Source: Rhyacophila brunnea
Lineage: Eukaryota; Arthropoda; Insecta; Trichoptera; Rhyacophilidae
Reading direction: 5' to 3'
Length of the DNA: 64,000 bases
Assembly: GCA_022495005.1 (NCBI GenBank)
Contig: JAGYXB010001401.1
Location: forward strand, 124,001-188,000
A program made the position numbers and the translations under genes. The number at the start of each line of letters is the position of its first letter. Positions within the stretch are counted from its first letter, which is position 1. The notes under the pieces are model-generated. The model searched no databases. It worked only from the letters and a program-made list of their open reading frames with translations, and was not told the origin of the DNA. Of this stretch, positions 11,668-23,416 are shown one piece after another.

Positions 11668-11790
11668 AATGTGGAAAAATATGGGATAAACTTAAACACG
11701 TATTAAAGAATGTGGTAGGTATTTTCAATAGTTACGTCTGTCTCACAGTAGGTACGCATTAAAGTTTGTCACGTAAACTTAACGCGGATC
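11668..11790 (+). repeat. dispersed repeat shared with 62153-62270
   Basis: Both copies, in the same direction, contain ATATGGGATAAACTTAAACA then TAGTTACGTCTGT and a variant of AAAGTTTGTCACGTAAA. In each copy one frame reads (G)-x-IWDKLKHVLKN, so the ancestor may have been coding, but I cannot place the protein. Confidence 0.6.
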
Positions 11791-11813
11791 AGTGATTCCA
11801 ACCGTATTTTAAT

Positions 11814-11988
11814 TATAGTAAGTACAATACTATAATTTTGATTTCGCGAAAAATGCAAAATACTATAATTTTACGGCAAATATACCAAAATACTATAATT
11901 TTAAAGGATTCAAGACGAAAAATGTTCCTGTACTATATATTTTTCAGAAAAACTATAATTTTTACGCCTTTGTACTATAATAATCAGC
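11814..11988. repeat. internally repetitive ACTATAATTTT stretch, possible MITE
   Basis: The word ACTATAATTTT (or close variants) occurs five times in about 160 bp. The outer edges, TTATAGTAAGTACAA and the reverse of TTGTACTATAATAAT, look like weak TIRs. No clear target duplication. Confidence 0.35.
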
Positions 11989-12594
11989 ATAGAAAAATAT
12001 GGCAACACTGACGCGGATTAAATATTTGAAGACAACTATAATCTTGTGAACTTCTTAGATAACTATAAATGAACGCGCTTTTTGTTCGTGATACTATGGT
12101 ATACCTATGTCCAAATTCTTGTGTAGATGTAGTGATGTCGTAGATAGAATTCATGTGTCATAATTAAAGAGCTGGATAGAAAAGGGGTGTTAACGCTTTT
12201 TTTGGGAAAAACTTAAATATTTTAATTTATAAAAAAATAATTCATATTAAGTTAGTATGTTTACATAAATTATGGATGGGTACTAGTTAGTGAGTGGTAA
12301 CTACCAAGTTCAGATCGAATTTATTTTGGTGATATGGTAAAGAAAGATATGTAATGAAAAAGGTAACGAAAGATATGAAGCAATGATAAAGTACCACACG
12401 TGTTATGCACCATAATAAATGCGGAGTGCAGGGAGACTACGATGTCGGTGGGTTGGTGGTCTTGTGAGTGATTGGAGTACGAATAATCAACTAGCGAATC
12501 AGAGCGGAGTGTAGGGTTCTGCTGACACCGCAGAAAATAATAAGGTGTATACGAGTGTTTCCCGGTTATCTTTCTATTTTATCTTTTTTATGCT
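11989..12594. other. non-coding stretch, nothing recognised
   Basis: A GC-richer segment at about 12420-12540 carries no frame or repeat that I can name. Confidence 0.4.
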
Positions 12595-12734
12595 TATGGG
12601 GATAGTGGGATGGTTTCCAATCCAGATATTCTAAAAAGTTGAATTTGTAAGCATCTGTCAATTAGAATGACCTCTCCTGGATGAAATGGATATTTTTGCA
12701 TATCAGGCGTACCACCAATAGCGACTTATACTAG

Positions 12735-13086
12735 TAGGGTTGCCAACTGTCCCAATTTGTCGGGCGTTGTCCCGTAATTAAAGTCCTTGTCTAGAATCTT
12801 GGTTGGAGCTAACTCAAGACGTATAATATTCCGGAATTAAAAAAAAAAATCTTGGAGAATTCAAAAATGTGTTACTAGAAAAATTAACAAAGAGAAGTTG
12901 AACAGAAAATCAAAGTTGCTGACCGCAATCAATAAACCAATCTCGAATTCTCTAAAATTCTGAATAAAAAAAGTCGAGAAATCACAGATTCCTATTATGA
13001 CTGATGTTTTAGTCTGAATTAATGTAGAATCATCATATTTCAAGAAAAATGTCCCTGATTTTAAAAATAAAAAAATGGCAACCCTG
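12735..13086. mobile_element. hAT-type MITE with AGGGTTGCCA ends
   Basis: Left TAGGGTTGCCAACTGTCCC; right, reversed, CAGGGTTGCCATTTTTTTA. The shared core is AGGGTTGCCA. Flanks TATACTAG and CATACTAT agree in six of eight positions, a worn 8-bp duplication. A minus-strand frame inside it is spurious. It interrupts LINE copy X. Confidence 0.7.
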
Positions 13087-13169
13087 CATACTATTCCATA
13101 CGCTCAATAAAGATGTAGGCATTGTGATATTTTGTTTTTAATAATGTTATTGATACAATTCGGTTTACA

Positions 13170-13285
13170 GGAAACCAGGCAGGAACCGCGCCAATTTTCA
13201 TAGCCGATTTTGGCAATCTAACCGAACCTAACAGATAATCTAGTATATCGGCTTTTTTTCAAAATTTGTTTGCCGCTGGCTTCCC
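13170..13285. repeat. small foldback MITE, copy 1 (pairs with 22901-23015)
   Basis: The ends are GGAAACCAGGCAGG and, reversed, GGGAAGCCAGCGGCAAAC. The interior, on the minus strand, reads AAGCCGATATACTAGATTAT then a TGTTAGGTT and GCCAAAATCGGCTATGAA. The copy at 22901 has the same sequence on the plus strand with about 25 extra bases in the middle. It is absent from LINE copy Y at 24900, so it is an insertion. Confidence 0.6.
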
Positions 13286-13430
13286 TTATTGTTTTTTTCT
13301 TCTTAGATTAGTCTTTAGGTTTTATTTAATAAGTACATTTCTTTATTATAGCCAGTTTTATTTTAATTTAAAAATCATGTTGTGTACGCCGTAAATTAAT
13401 AATTTATTATTTAGTATGTAGATGGGCAAT

Positions 13431-14449
13431 ATGTAAAAAAACACTGTCACAGAAAAACGCTTCAATTTTACTTATGCCTTTCCTCTATACTATACAGCTC
13501 CTTATTAATACGCAAGTTCTTTATTCCGGTTTGGTAGTAAAAATGTATCGTACGACATTTTGGAACCACGTTTTTATTTTATATCGTTCTTGCAGGCAAA
13601 GCAATCTGGATACTTACATCACCAGCGGACTTTTTAATAGGGTTAGATAAGCAAGCAAAGATACAAAATTATTATAACCGGTTTTCTGCCAAGTAACTTG
13701 AATTTATCAAAAACTCACATCGTGCATTGAGTAAAAAATCAGGAATTTCAAGTTGAAGAATTGATATACCAACTGAGACATGAACGATTACAACTCTACC
13801 GATAATCAAGTTGAGTAAATCGGCTTTAAAGATTGTAAAATCTATAAAATTAATTTTAATATTGTTTAAATGAGGTCTTGACATCATATCGTCACTTCAA
13901 TACCAGATAACTTTATTTTCACTGTTTTTGAGATAGCTATTGAATATGATTCTACATTTCCTTCTCTAGAAAATTATAAAACTAGGTAAGTCAGAAGTTA
14001 ATGGAAACTGTATTAATTTTGTGTATGAAAATATTAGAGAACTTTAAAACCATAAATGCATTAAATAAATAAAATAATATATCTACAACATTTTTTCATA
14101 CAATTGAACATTATTTAATTGTTCCCAATTATACAAGCACAATGTTCCATTTTTATTTTAAATAATAATTAGAGCCTATATTTATGTTAATCAAGTAAAG
14201 TTTAAAATTTATTTTCCCAACAATGACCAAATCAGAGTAATCTAGGTAGTAACTAGGTATGTACTTATTCAAAGGGATGACAAGTCAAGCCAAAATATTT
14301 AAAATGCAACATTGCCATGAAAATAATAACAACCTTTTATAAACGATGAAAAATTTTATTACTAGAAAAAAACCGGTGGCAGTGTCGCCTGTCAACATTC
14401 TTGTCGATGCGTTCAAATTTAGCTAATAATAATACTGTATAACTAAAAT
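13431..14449. other. non-coding stretch, nothing recognised
   Basis: AT-rich. A 71-codon minus frame at 13672-13887 has no family signature and is treated as chance. Confidence 0.45.
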
Positions 14450-14600
14450 AATATCATCATCATTTATGTCACTAAAACCCTTGACGGGTCTTGGCTTCCT
14501 TCAAAAACTTCCTCCACTCTGGACGATCCAGCGCCGACAGTCTCCAGTTGCTTTGACTGAGCATTCTTAAGCCGATTTCTTTACATACGAGAGGCACCTA
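14450..14600 (-). pseudogene. RTE-like non-LTR retrotransposon, C-terminus and 3' tail
   Basis: A minus frame ending in TAG at 14472-14474 reads KEIGLRML, SQSNWRLSALDRPEWRKF and LKEAKTRQGF, the C-terminal end typical of insect RTE/BovB-like ORFs (xxSNWxxxACDRxxWRxFLKEAK). Just past the stop the tail is an ATG trinucleotide repeat (seen here as TCATCATCA at about 14454), as in RTE-clade 3' ends. It is a 5'-truncated dead insertion. Clade by recall of family C-termini, not by phylogeny. Confidence 0.7.
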
Positions 14601-14989
14601 GCGGAAAATACGAAGCTTGCAATTTGAGACATTTTTTTGATAATTTACAATTTAAACTGTATGAATTAATAAATATGTAGGTATCTGAAAACATTAAAAA
14701 GAAAAATATTTTTTATATTAAGTCAAAAATTAACTTTTAAAAAAATGTGAATTTTTCAAAGGATCCCATCTTATTACATATTATTATATGGTCATATTTA
14801 ATATTAAAATTTAGTTTATTAAGTTTTCTATATTTTAATGAAGAAATTTTTAAATAATTCGTAGTTTTAATATTATTTTTTATTTAAAAAAAACGTCGAT
14901 TTCTATTAAAAAAAAATGTTTAACTTGAAATCATTTTTATTTATATCAAATCTTTTTTAGGTATCGTCCCAATATTGAAGCCCAAGTGC
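14601..14989. other. AT-rich non-coding stretch
   Basis: Long A and T runs, no coding frame, no recognised repeat. Confidence 0.5.
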
Positions 14990-14993
14990 TTAA

Positions 14994-15346
14994 GAGCATA
15001 CTTCAGTGAAACGGCAAATAATTTTCAACTATAGGTGCGACGAAAAAAAAAACGAGAGCGAAAGTCGAGCTGTGAACAGGTCAAATTGTTTCGTGATGGC
15101 GACGGGGGTATTAATTCTTAAATCGTGTAAAGATGACTAAAAAACGTTACCCATTTACTTGAAAAAGAAAACATGTCAATGAATATAATATATTAATGTT
15201 ACTAATAGAACAATAAACAGAACATGAAATGGACGCATGTTGAATTGTTATGACATATTATGTTTTGTTCTGCAGGCGTCGTTTGCACAATTTTCGCGTC
15301 GCGTAGTCACGATCGTTTTAGACCGTGCCCCAGCTGAGGTATAGCC
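14994..15346. mobile_element. TTAA-type MITE, family G, copy 2
   Basis: TTAA at 14990-14993 and 15347-15350. Ends GAGCATACTTCAGTGAAACG and, reversed, GGCTATACCTCAGCTGGGGC. Internally it matches copy 1 (4635-4998) in the same direction but differs between about 15040 and 15110, where it has GAGAGCGAAAGTCGAGCTG. The third copy has a reverse match there (AGCTCTACATTCTCTC), so copies 2 and 3 share a subfamily interior. Confidence 0.8.
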
Positions 15347-15350
15347 TTAA

Positions 15351-15997
15351 GCGGTACCACCATATAATTTAATTATAATTAAGACGTAATATTTAATTTA
15401 TTTGTAAAAAAAAAATAGTCAACCTATCATACAGTTGTTTACGACTTTTTCGTTTTGGTAAATACGTTCCTAGTAAATTGATTTTATTCACACATCATTA
15501 AGGGAAAATAAAATGCCAGCTTTATTGTATTATTGTGAAAGTAATACATTTCCTGTATATACTCATGTATAAGTAATAACTGCGCCCTTTTTATTTCAAG
15601 GGTAGTAGGGTGGACAGACAGTCGTAATGTCAAATGCGTACTCTGAATAAATTATTACTTACGCCGAATCGAATTTTTGTCTCCTAATTTATTATCATTG
15701 ACCTTTCACACGTCACGTTATTATTGTTTAGTTTTCAATTGCTTAAAAAGCATCACGTTATTTTTATTTTTGTGATGACTATACAGATTCTCCGCAAGAG
15801 TGCTGATTATTCGGAGAAACTGATGGTCAAGGTCAAAATGTAAAAATGAAAAAGTATGCCCAGAATTTTCGGATATACGACTATTTGGCGCCAGGACAAC
15901 TGAGCGCTACGCAATCGAATGAAATTCGAAAATAAATAGACGTTCGTGAATTATGGATACATTTAAAATATATATTAAATATTATTCTTCTTCTTCT
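15351..15997. other. non-coding stretch, nothing recognised
   Basis: No repeat copy or coding frame recognised. Confidence 0.45.
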
Positions 15998-16210
15998 TTG
16001 ACCATGTCCGATCCTGATATGATCATATGGGCCTCCACAGAGTGGAGGTTTGTACGAGAAATGGATGTCAGCCACTTGCTCAACCTATTAGGTCCATACT
16101 CTGACTCATACACAAATTGAAAAACAATATGTGTACTTGCCAGACCCAGGTTTGAACCTGGGACCCTCGACTCTATAGGCCGGCGTTTAAGTCACGTCGC
16201 CATCGTGGGT
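15998..16210 (-). repeat. tRNA-derived SINE, family A, copy 2
   Basis: On the minus strand: tRNA-like head beginning CCCACGATGGCGACGTG, B box GGTTCAAACCTGG, body GTATGGACCTAATAGGTTG, TCCACTCTGTGGAGG, end ATCGGACATGGTCAAAG. The 3' tail continues as an AAG repeat (seen as TTCTTCTTCTT at 15986-15997). ATATTATT on both sides may be the target duplication. Confidence 0.85.
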
Positions 16211-16632
16211 GTAGGTATATTATTATTAATATTTAAATTATAATAGTATTATTTAATGCTTGGTGAAAATTTAATTTAATTGTGCATATGTTTAATTTCC
16301 AACGAGAAGAAAGTTCTCTTATTTTTATATGAAGCCTCAAGCATGATAATTCTCAATCCGCAATAAAAAAAACATTATATTAAAAGTAAAATGAATTAAA
16401 ACTAAGTAGTAGATATAAACTGATTAAAATTCCTCGTCTACTTTCTATATAAAGTCTTAACGAATGTCTATTTATTTCATTCGACGGTGCGGCGCCCAAT
16501 TGTCCCATTCCCGAATTTTCTACTCGAGTGCCTAACCGACGAATGCCATAGTTTTAGCATCTGGGGCAGTAACAATAAATACGCTTTTTACGTAATACAC
16601 CTATGCACACTGTTGCCTACCTATTTTTTTCT
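16211..16632. other. AT-rich gap between two SINE copies
   Basis: Nothing recognised. Two family A SINEs in the same direction flank it. Confidence 0.45.
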
Positions 16633-16826
16633 TTTGACTATTTTCGATCCTAATAGGCCTCCACCGCGTGGAGGTTTGTATTAATAGATTCTTGAAATAT
16701 ATGTTAGCCGCTTGCTCAACCTATAAGGTCCATACTCTGACTCCAAATACATTGAAAAACAATATGTGTATTTTCCAGACCCAGGACATTATAAGCCGAC
16801 GCGTAAGCCGTTCGGCCATCGTGGGC
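16633..16826 (-). repeat. SINE family A, copy 3, B box deleted
   Basis: The body and head match the other copies, with the A-box region GGCCGAACGG intact on the minus strand. The B-box segment is missing: ACATTATAAG joins directly to TCCTGGGTCTGG. It cannot be transcribed from a complete internal pol III promoter. Confidence 0.75.
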
Positions 16827-18387
16827 GCACCTATATGACATATAAAAAATATTTTAATTAGCTATTAAATTATTTTATTATTAAAACAATCGTTTAAAAA
16901 ATACACTTCAATAAAAATGGCTACTATCTCACTTACTACACTCTCTCACCGAGAGCCATACATTACTACAAAAATATTAAAAATATTCACTGATTGTCGT
17001 AAAATATGTCAGTTGAAAAATAATAAGCATCTCATGATAATTTTTATACTACGGTCTTTTGGTCACCATTTTGAATATCTCGTCTTATGGACTTCCAACA
17101 ATACTTTTTTTTAATTCAGCATTCCAATAAAAATAATTTTAATTTTATGGAGGGTAATGTGATAAACATGGCCGCCATTTTGTCAAAGGGGGTGAATTTC
17201 AGGTGAATCCACTTCCTAAACGTCGACAAAGGGGCAAAGAATACACCAAAATCGATACTTGACATATACAAATAATTGTATGGGTTTTAGAATAACATGA
17301 CTTTATGCATATAAAACAACATTCATCGAATTGTCAACAGTCAGTATATTATATAATATATACGTTTTAAGTCGTGATACGTTTTGCCTGCATAATAACA
17401 AACATCGCATTTAAAAAAAATTGAATATGAAAATTAAATATGCAATCCTTTTAGCTGAGTTTTGTGGTCTACTAAGGAAATATAATTCGATCTAAAAGAA
17501 TGCAGTTGTATGACTAATTAGTTCGGGATGATACCCTGGTCTAGAATCGGAAAATATTATGTTTCTACTTTAGGTATTTAAAGGTTTTCAAAAAGGTGGC
17601 AATTTAAAAATTTAAATAAAAACTACATTGTTTAGACTTAATCCATGTTAAAACTGACAAGATATTATATTATCATAAGTGTTTGTATAGTGAAAAATTT
17701 ACGCTGTGTTAGCACAAAGTATTAAGTATACAGATATAATTAATTTTATTATCGTTGGATGGCTACAAGTTTTTATATGTCCAGTATAATTATTACATTG
17801 TTCGTAATCAGGTTGTATAATTATTATTATACCAACGCAACAACAAAACAAAATTATATAATATTTCTGTTTGCATATCAATGACATATAGATGTGTGAT
17901 AGTGTTCGATATTCAAACAATGTTCATGTTAACAATATTAGTCAATATTAGAAATGTAGCACATTGAAAAATTAGCTTATAGGTATAGTTCTAGCGGACA
18001 GTGACCAGTCTAAACCAAGATACATCTGTTCGGAAACATAATATTATAATACATTCTCTAAACATCTATCTCGACATAAATTACCGTACACAGTCCACTG
18101 TTTGAAAGTTTTGAAACTCAATACACGTCCACATCTACAAATATTGATATCAATTTGAATGTAATATGAACAATTAAAAAATTTGCGCACTTAAATCAAA
18201 ACAAAAATCCACGAGACCAAACATCTTTACTTCTGATGAAATACTATTTTTTTTTCCCACAAAAATTGTAACACGCGCTTGTTTACGGACATGTACGGAC
18301 ATTTTTTCCATCCGCGACGGAATATAGAAAAAAAACATATAAAAACACTATATGAAAATGTTTGTGAATAGTTTTTACATAACAGTC
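16827..18387. other. non-coding stretch, nothing recognised
   Basis: AT-rich. Frames at 16917-17114 and 17699-17920 are low-complexity and show no domain. A GC-richer segment at about 17160-17230 is not explained. Confidence 0.45.
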
Positions 18388-18395
18388 GTCCAAAT

Positions 18396-18596
18396 CAGTG
18401 GTGTGCGGTGACTTTACTTCCAGGGATGCTGTTTGAAAAATAAATATTTACTAGTCACAAGCAATATATTATAAACTATAGAACCATTCAAGACTAGTCT
18501 AGTAAAGTAAAAATTACTATAAACTTATGCATAATATTATTAATAGAAATCGAATATTTCTGGCGATGATCGGCATCTATAGACCGCACGCCACTG
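18396..18596. mobile_element. hAT-type MITE, 201 bp, CAGTGG ends
   Basis: Left CAGTGGTGTGCGGTGAC; right, reversed, CAGTGGCGTGCGGTCTA. Flanks GTCCAAAT (18388-18395) and GTACAAAT (18597-18604) match in seven of eight positions. Non-coding; frames crossing it on both strands are spurious. Confidence 0.8.
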
Positions 18597-18604
18597 GTAC
18601 AAAT

Positions 18605-20356
18605 AGTTTTTGTGCTATCTTCATTTTTTCCACACAGAAGATTATGCATAACAAGAAAAAGCGGGGGAGAGCGTTCAAGACAAGCCGATACAACAGCAGC
18701 GATGTAAACACTGTCGGTGATAAGAAATATAGACAATATATTATCTACATACATTTCAGTCTACTCATTCGCAGTTATCTTCAAAATATTTTATAAAACT
18801 ATCTCAATATTTTTTTAAGCCTGGGGGCGGTCCGTGCCTTTAGGATGTGTTAGTGTGTGCGAACATAATTAGACGAAACAGTTATATAAAGTATCTATAA
18901 TCACATTATTTAGCATGTCACCAGTTCAAAACACAAAAGTATGTACTTACCTACCTACGTAATTTATGATAAATTTCTTAAATTCCGTTAATAATTATAT
19001 TATAATATATGCTAGACATTGCTTCATAAGTAAAGGTGGTTTCAGACAAATTACCGCTCGTAGCAGGTATAGTAATCTCGGCTTGACCTCAAAAAGCGAA
19101 AAGTCAGCAACAGCTTGAAGTGGCTGTGAACGTATAATGAACACAATCTCACGTGAGATACGAAAAACGGGTAAATATGATATACATACATATCACGTGG
19201 TATACTGATAACTGTAGCCAACAACATTTTATTATATTTACATTTTGAGGACAGTAAAAGAAATTTTAATTAATAATGTATATAGATAAAAGAATACAGA
19301 CATAAAATAGATAAAACAACTATTTTTAAAATGTATCTAGGTATATATTATATACATACTAATATAATTAATTTTAGCTCGATGAACATTCGAAATTCGC
19401 CATGTTCGAAATTTGAATATTAAAGAAAAGAATTCCTAAAAAGAATTCTAATAATATATATGTATGTAGGTGGTAACATTGTTTTACAAACCCGTTCTAT
19501 CACGTGTTCCAAATTTAAAATATATCTCGACTTCTCACATTATAAATTTAAAACACAGCTATATCTTGTCTAATTTGCAATGATTTGTATTGTAATACTA
19601 TTCGCATTTTATAGAGTGTTAAAAAAACACAGATCAACACACATAATAGACTTCGCAATTTTATTATACAGGTAAGTACCTACTGTTGTAGCTTAGACAT
19701 GTTTTTGTAAATTTATCTTACATTTTATATAACTAATATAAAGTTTTATATTATATTGATAGCAGAATAACTATAGTTTTTCAGTTTTACGAAAATACTT
19801 TCTGACTGGTAGACTGACATACATCGTAACAGAACACTGAAAATGTTTTTATATTTCACATGTCTGTATAATCTATAAATCTTTGGGGATTTCACCGTTT
19901 TTATAAAAAGAAGTAATATATTTTCATACTTGTCTATATATATTTATATATAATGGATCTCGCATCACTTTTGAATAAGTTGAATAAAAAAATATACTTT
20001 TCACATTAGCATATTGAAATATAGCATTAAAGGTGCACGGTTCAATTTTCTTAAACAATAGTTTCGATAAGCGAGCATTTACACGTTTCAATGAAATTAA
20101 CAAAACTCATTCACTTTAAAAATGGCAGCGAATATTTAATTATTTTTAATTTTGATGATGAATTCATAAAGTTCGGTGGGTGAACGTGGCAGCGAAGAAC
20201 TAGGGAATAAGAGTGAAAAAAACTAAGGGAAGCCTTCATACAGCAGTGAATCGACCGCAGCTAATAATGTGTGGTCCGAAATATTTATTTCAGATATCTT
20301 CTATATAGGTGGTTTTTGTAGAAATCGAGAACTATAGAAATTAGATTATCCAGACT
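18605..20356. other. non-coding stretch, nothing recognised
   Basis: AT-rich, with a GC-richer patch at 18810-18860. No repeat copy or coding frame was recognised. Confidence 0.45.
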
Positions 20357-20540
20357 ATTTTTTTTAAATTATTAATAACCATGTCGATGCTTTTTCATAC
20401 AAGGTGGTTGTTAGTAATTTTGAACAATCACAAACATCCAGGCTTTGAGAAAATCACATAAATATTGTGTCCTCACCGGGTCGAACCCAGAGCTCCCGGA
20501 TGGAAGACCAGCGCCTTACGCACTGCACCACGAGAGCCGT
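20357..20540 (-). repeat. tRNA-derived SINE, family B, with LINE-like 3' tail
   Basis: On the minus strand the head begins GGCTCTCGTGGTGCAGTG, runs through GTAAGGCGCTGG and has the B box GGTTCGACCCGG. A body with CAAAGCCTGGATGTTTGTG follows. The 3' end is CAACCACCTTGTATGAAAAA then GCATCGACATGGTTATTAAT. This last 42 bases matches the 3' end of the LINE at 38021-38062 (minus strand) with few differences, including GTGGTTATT-type ends just before the simple tail. A SINE carrying a LINE's 3' end is expected to borrow that LINE's reverse transcriptase. Confidence 0.85.
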
Positions 20541-21145
20541 CGTATCCGAACTAATTCGGGATGAAGACGAGGGAAAAGACAATAAACCATCTCTTTTAAT
20601 TACAGAATAAACCTTATTAATAGCATTTTTTTAATTCATTTTTTATTAATTACTATATACTTATTTAAAATTGTACGTTTTCGTTACGAAACTAAGTAAC
20701 AAAGAAATGCAATTATTCTAAAATCCGGTTAATTGAGATTATAATATTGTATATTATTTTAAAATCATGTCTTTCCTACAACACTTTTGAGCAGACCAGC
20801 GTTGAGTTGTTTTTAACGTTTCATCTCAAACTGAACAGCGAAATTAAATAAAAATATAATTTTTCCAAAATTCTTTCAATTTTCAATTTGCTGTTCACTT
20901 TGATTGAAGGTAAAAATACACAAAACAATTTATTTGAATCAACCAAATTGAAGCGTGTATTTTCGCCCTAGGGCATTCAAAATGATGAGTCGCAGTTAGT
21001 CAGTTATAAATATATTTAACAAAACATGAGATCTTTTATGTACTTTTGAATGCATGTTTTATATATATAGATATATATATATTATATTCTTTATAACACT
21101 ACAATAGACAAAGAGCCCCAACGACAGTAGTGTAGTTAAACACTA
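20541..21145. other. non-coding gap between two family B SINEs
   Basis: AT-rich; 21050-21090 is an AT dinucleotide-like run. No other feature recognised. Confidence 0.45.
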
Positions 21146-21288
21146 GTATATTTAGTAATATAAGTGAAACAATCAAAAACACCCAGGCTTTGAAAAAATT
21201 CACATAAATATATTGCGATCTCACCTGGATCAAAACCGGAGCTCCCATGTGAAAAGCGAGTGCCTTACCCACTGCACCGCGAGAGCCG
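21146..21288 (-). repeat. SINE family B, copy 2, lacking the LINE-like tail
   Basis: Head GGCTCTCGCGGTGCAGTG, then GTAAGGCACTCG and a decayed B box (TTTTGATCCAGG). Body CAAAGCCTGGGTGTTTTTG as in copy 1. The sequence loses similarity before the CAACCACCTTG tail, so it is truncated or diverged at its 3' end. A 97-codon minus frame across it is spurious. Confidence 0.75.
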
Positions 21289-22900
21289 CTCACACCCATC
21301 ACCATGGACCGAAACTTCTGCTCTTGCACTCGCGTGTTTGTGACGCGGTCGTACCAGTGTACCAGTAAGATTTGGCGGAAATGTCGATTCACAAAATTCT
21401 AAAGTCGCTCCCTACCTTTGAGCTGTGTGTCAGATACCACGTCTCACAGCCAAAAGCAGGTTACGTTAAAACTATTACTTACTTTATTATTTTTACTTAG
21501 TATCTATCAAGAAAATACTTTAATATGTTTCATAAGAAAATATTGAAAATACTCAAGAATCACTTTATTTTAATATGAATATACTAGTAGGTATATATAT
21601 ACAAATCCACCTACTACGTGACGCAGGTAGGGATGAGCAATTAAAATCAATTACCTAATCATAAATCGATTTTCTTTTAAAAGTAAGAGAATCAAATCGA
21701 TATATTTAATCTTCTTTTTCCAATAACGGAATGCTTTTTAGAGCTTTACCTATGCACAGTAAGACTTATGCAATATTATTACCAATTTAAAAATGATTTA
21801 TTTGTATTATGTTTTCATTTTTTTTAAATAAGTAGGTTTTTTAAAGTTTTTTTTTACAATGAAAATAAATTATACGGGCTGATTTATGTTGTGTGGACAG
21901 AATATGCCCGGTGATCGTGACACTCATGAATCAAGCAACACAAATCATTTTTTAATTAGATTTTTACTTGATTTAAGCATTGATAATTCTCTTGTTGAAA
22001 ACGACCTGTTAAAGTTCCACGATTTGTCATTGGTGATATAATAAAAATAAGCAAGTAAGTATAATAATCATTTAGTAGTAAATATACTAATTATTATTCA
22101 TATCATAAAGAGTAATTGAAAATCAAAGTCTATTAGAAAGTATCAATTTTTTAACAATTTAAAATTAAACTATTGTTTTATATAAGTCAAGTATGTATAA
22201 TACGTAAGTCATTGATTGTAATTATTATAAACATACAGTAAATAATGCATCAATCTTAGTCCACCTCATTGGAACCGTAGCATACAACTGGCAGGTCATT
22301 GATATGTAATGCTAAGCTTTAATTTTTATTTCCATTATATTATACACCAGTGGTTAATGTTGTTTTGCTATAAAAATCGCTATTTCAAATAATAATTTAA
22401 TATTTTGCTTTCAGTGTTGTGTAAAATTTTGATAATTTATTAGTTGTTTCTAAAATATCTATATACTTTCCTAGCTTATAATGTTTGAATATATATATGT
22501 GATATTTTACCTTGCGTACCTACTTCATTTGAATATGTGCTCGCTTAGTCTATTTTGCATAGTATTTTGCCAAATTTATTACGAAATAACGTCATATCAT
22601 TATTGACAAGCAGTAGGCCGCATGGTTGGCGATACAAATAATACTATGTAGGTGTATTAGTACTAGGCGCGTACACAGAGAAATCGTTTAGGGGTCCATT
22701 TTAAAAAAAATATCCATAGTATTTTTCGTGTCCGGAAACTAGTACGTATACAGTTCGCCGTATCACGCTTCCCCGTGAAAATGTTGTATCGGAAATATAT
22801 GGCCGTATATTTAAGACCGTCCAACCTCTTTGGGTCGTATAGCACTGACATGAAATTGATGTCTAAATAAAACACGGTTCTTGTTGGTTTACATTTTACA
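21289..22900. other. non-coding stretch, nothing recognised
   Basis: The start, TAGGGATGAGCAATTAAAAT at about 21632, resembles a hAT end, but I find no partner end. The rest is AT-rich and featureless. Confidence 0.4.
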
Positions 22901-23015
22901 GGGAGCCAGCAGCAAATAAATTTTGAAAAAAGCCGATATACTGGATTATTTGTTAGGTTAGATTAGGTCGTCATCTTTGAATTCATGAATTTTGCCAAAA
23001 TCAGCTATGAAGATT
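22901..23015. repeat. small foldback MITE, copy 2
   Basis: Plus-strand GGGAGCCAGCAGCAAATAAA, AAGCCGATATACTGGATTAT, TTGTTAGGTT and CCAAAATCAGCTATGAAGAT mirror 13170-13285. The right TIR seen in copy 1 is lost here. Confidence 0.55.
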
Positions 23016-23408
23016 GAATTAATGTTCATATTAAATATAATAAAATTGGAGACCGTATAGTATACGGTCATCTCTTTCCGATAGAAAGCTCACGACGAAC
23101 TGTGTCACGGTGAAATATTTTACGTACAATTTACTTGTAACTAATATTTTGTATTAATTTCAAAGGCGACGGGAGGGGGCGGGGTTAACAAAATGTAACA
23201 AGTACCACTGACTTCCATATTTACCTCACCTACTAGCTACTACTTATAGATTCTCGTCGCTTCAACAGCATAATAGGTACTGCACTTTTCCATGTACATT
23301 TATCATAACCAGACACTCTACACTTTAAATGTAGCGAGAGATATCTAGCCTGCAAGTGTAACTACGGGTGTTTATCTACGTGTCCACAAGTGACTTTCGA
23401 GTGCGTAT
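23016..23408. other. non-coding stretch
   Basis: Holds a short palindrome GACCGTATAGTATACGGTC near 23052 and a G-rich run at 23165-23185. No element assigned. Confidence 0.4.
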
Positions 23409-23416
23409 AGCTTAAC

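Larger units (their letters stand above)
12595..13430 (+). repeat. LINE 3' region, copy X, split by two later insertions
   Basis: It matches 24900-25275 in patches: TTTCCAATCCAGATATTCTA at the start, a middle around GCATTGTGATATTTTGTTTT, and the end ATCATGTTGTGTACG followed by a GCAATATGT variant. The end resembles the 3' UTR of insect non-LTR retrotransposons (CATGT(T/C)GTGA...CAATAAATAAAT). The hAT at 12735-13086 and the small foldback at 13170-13285 sit inside it and are absent from the other copy. The LINE assignment is inferred from memory of such tails. Confidence 0.5.
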
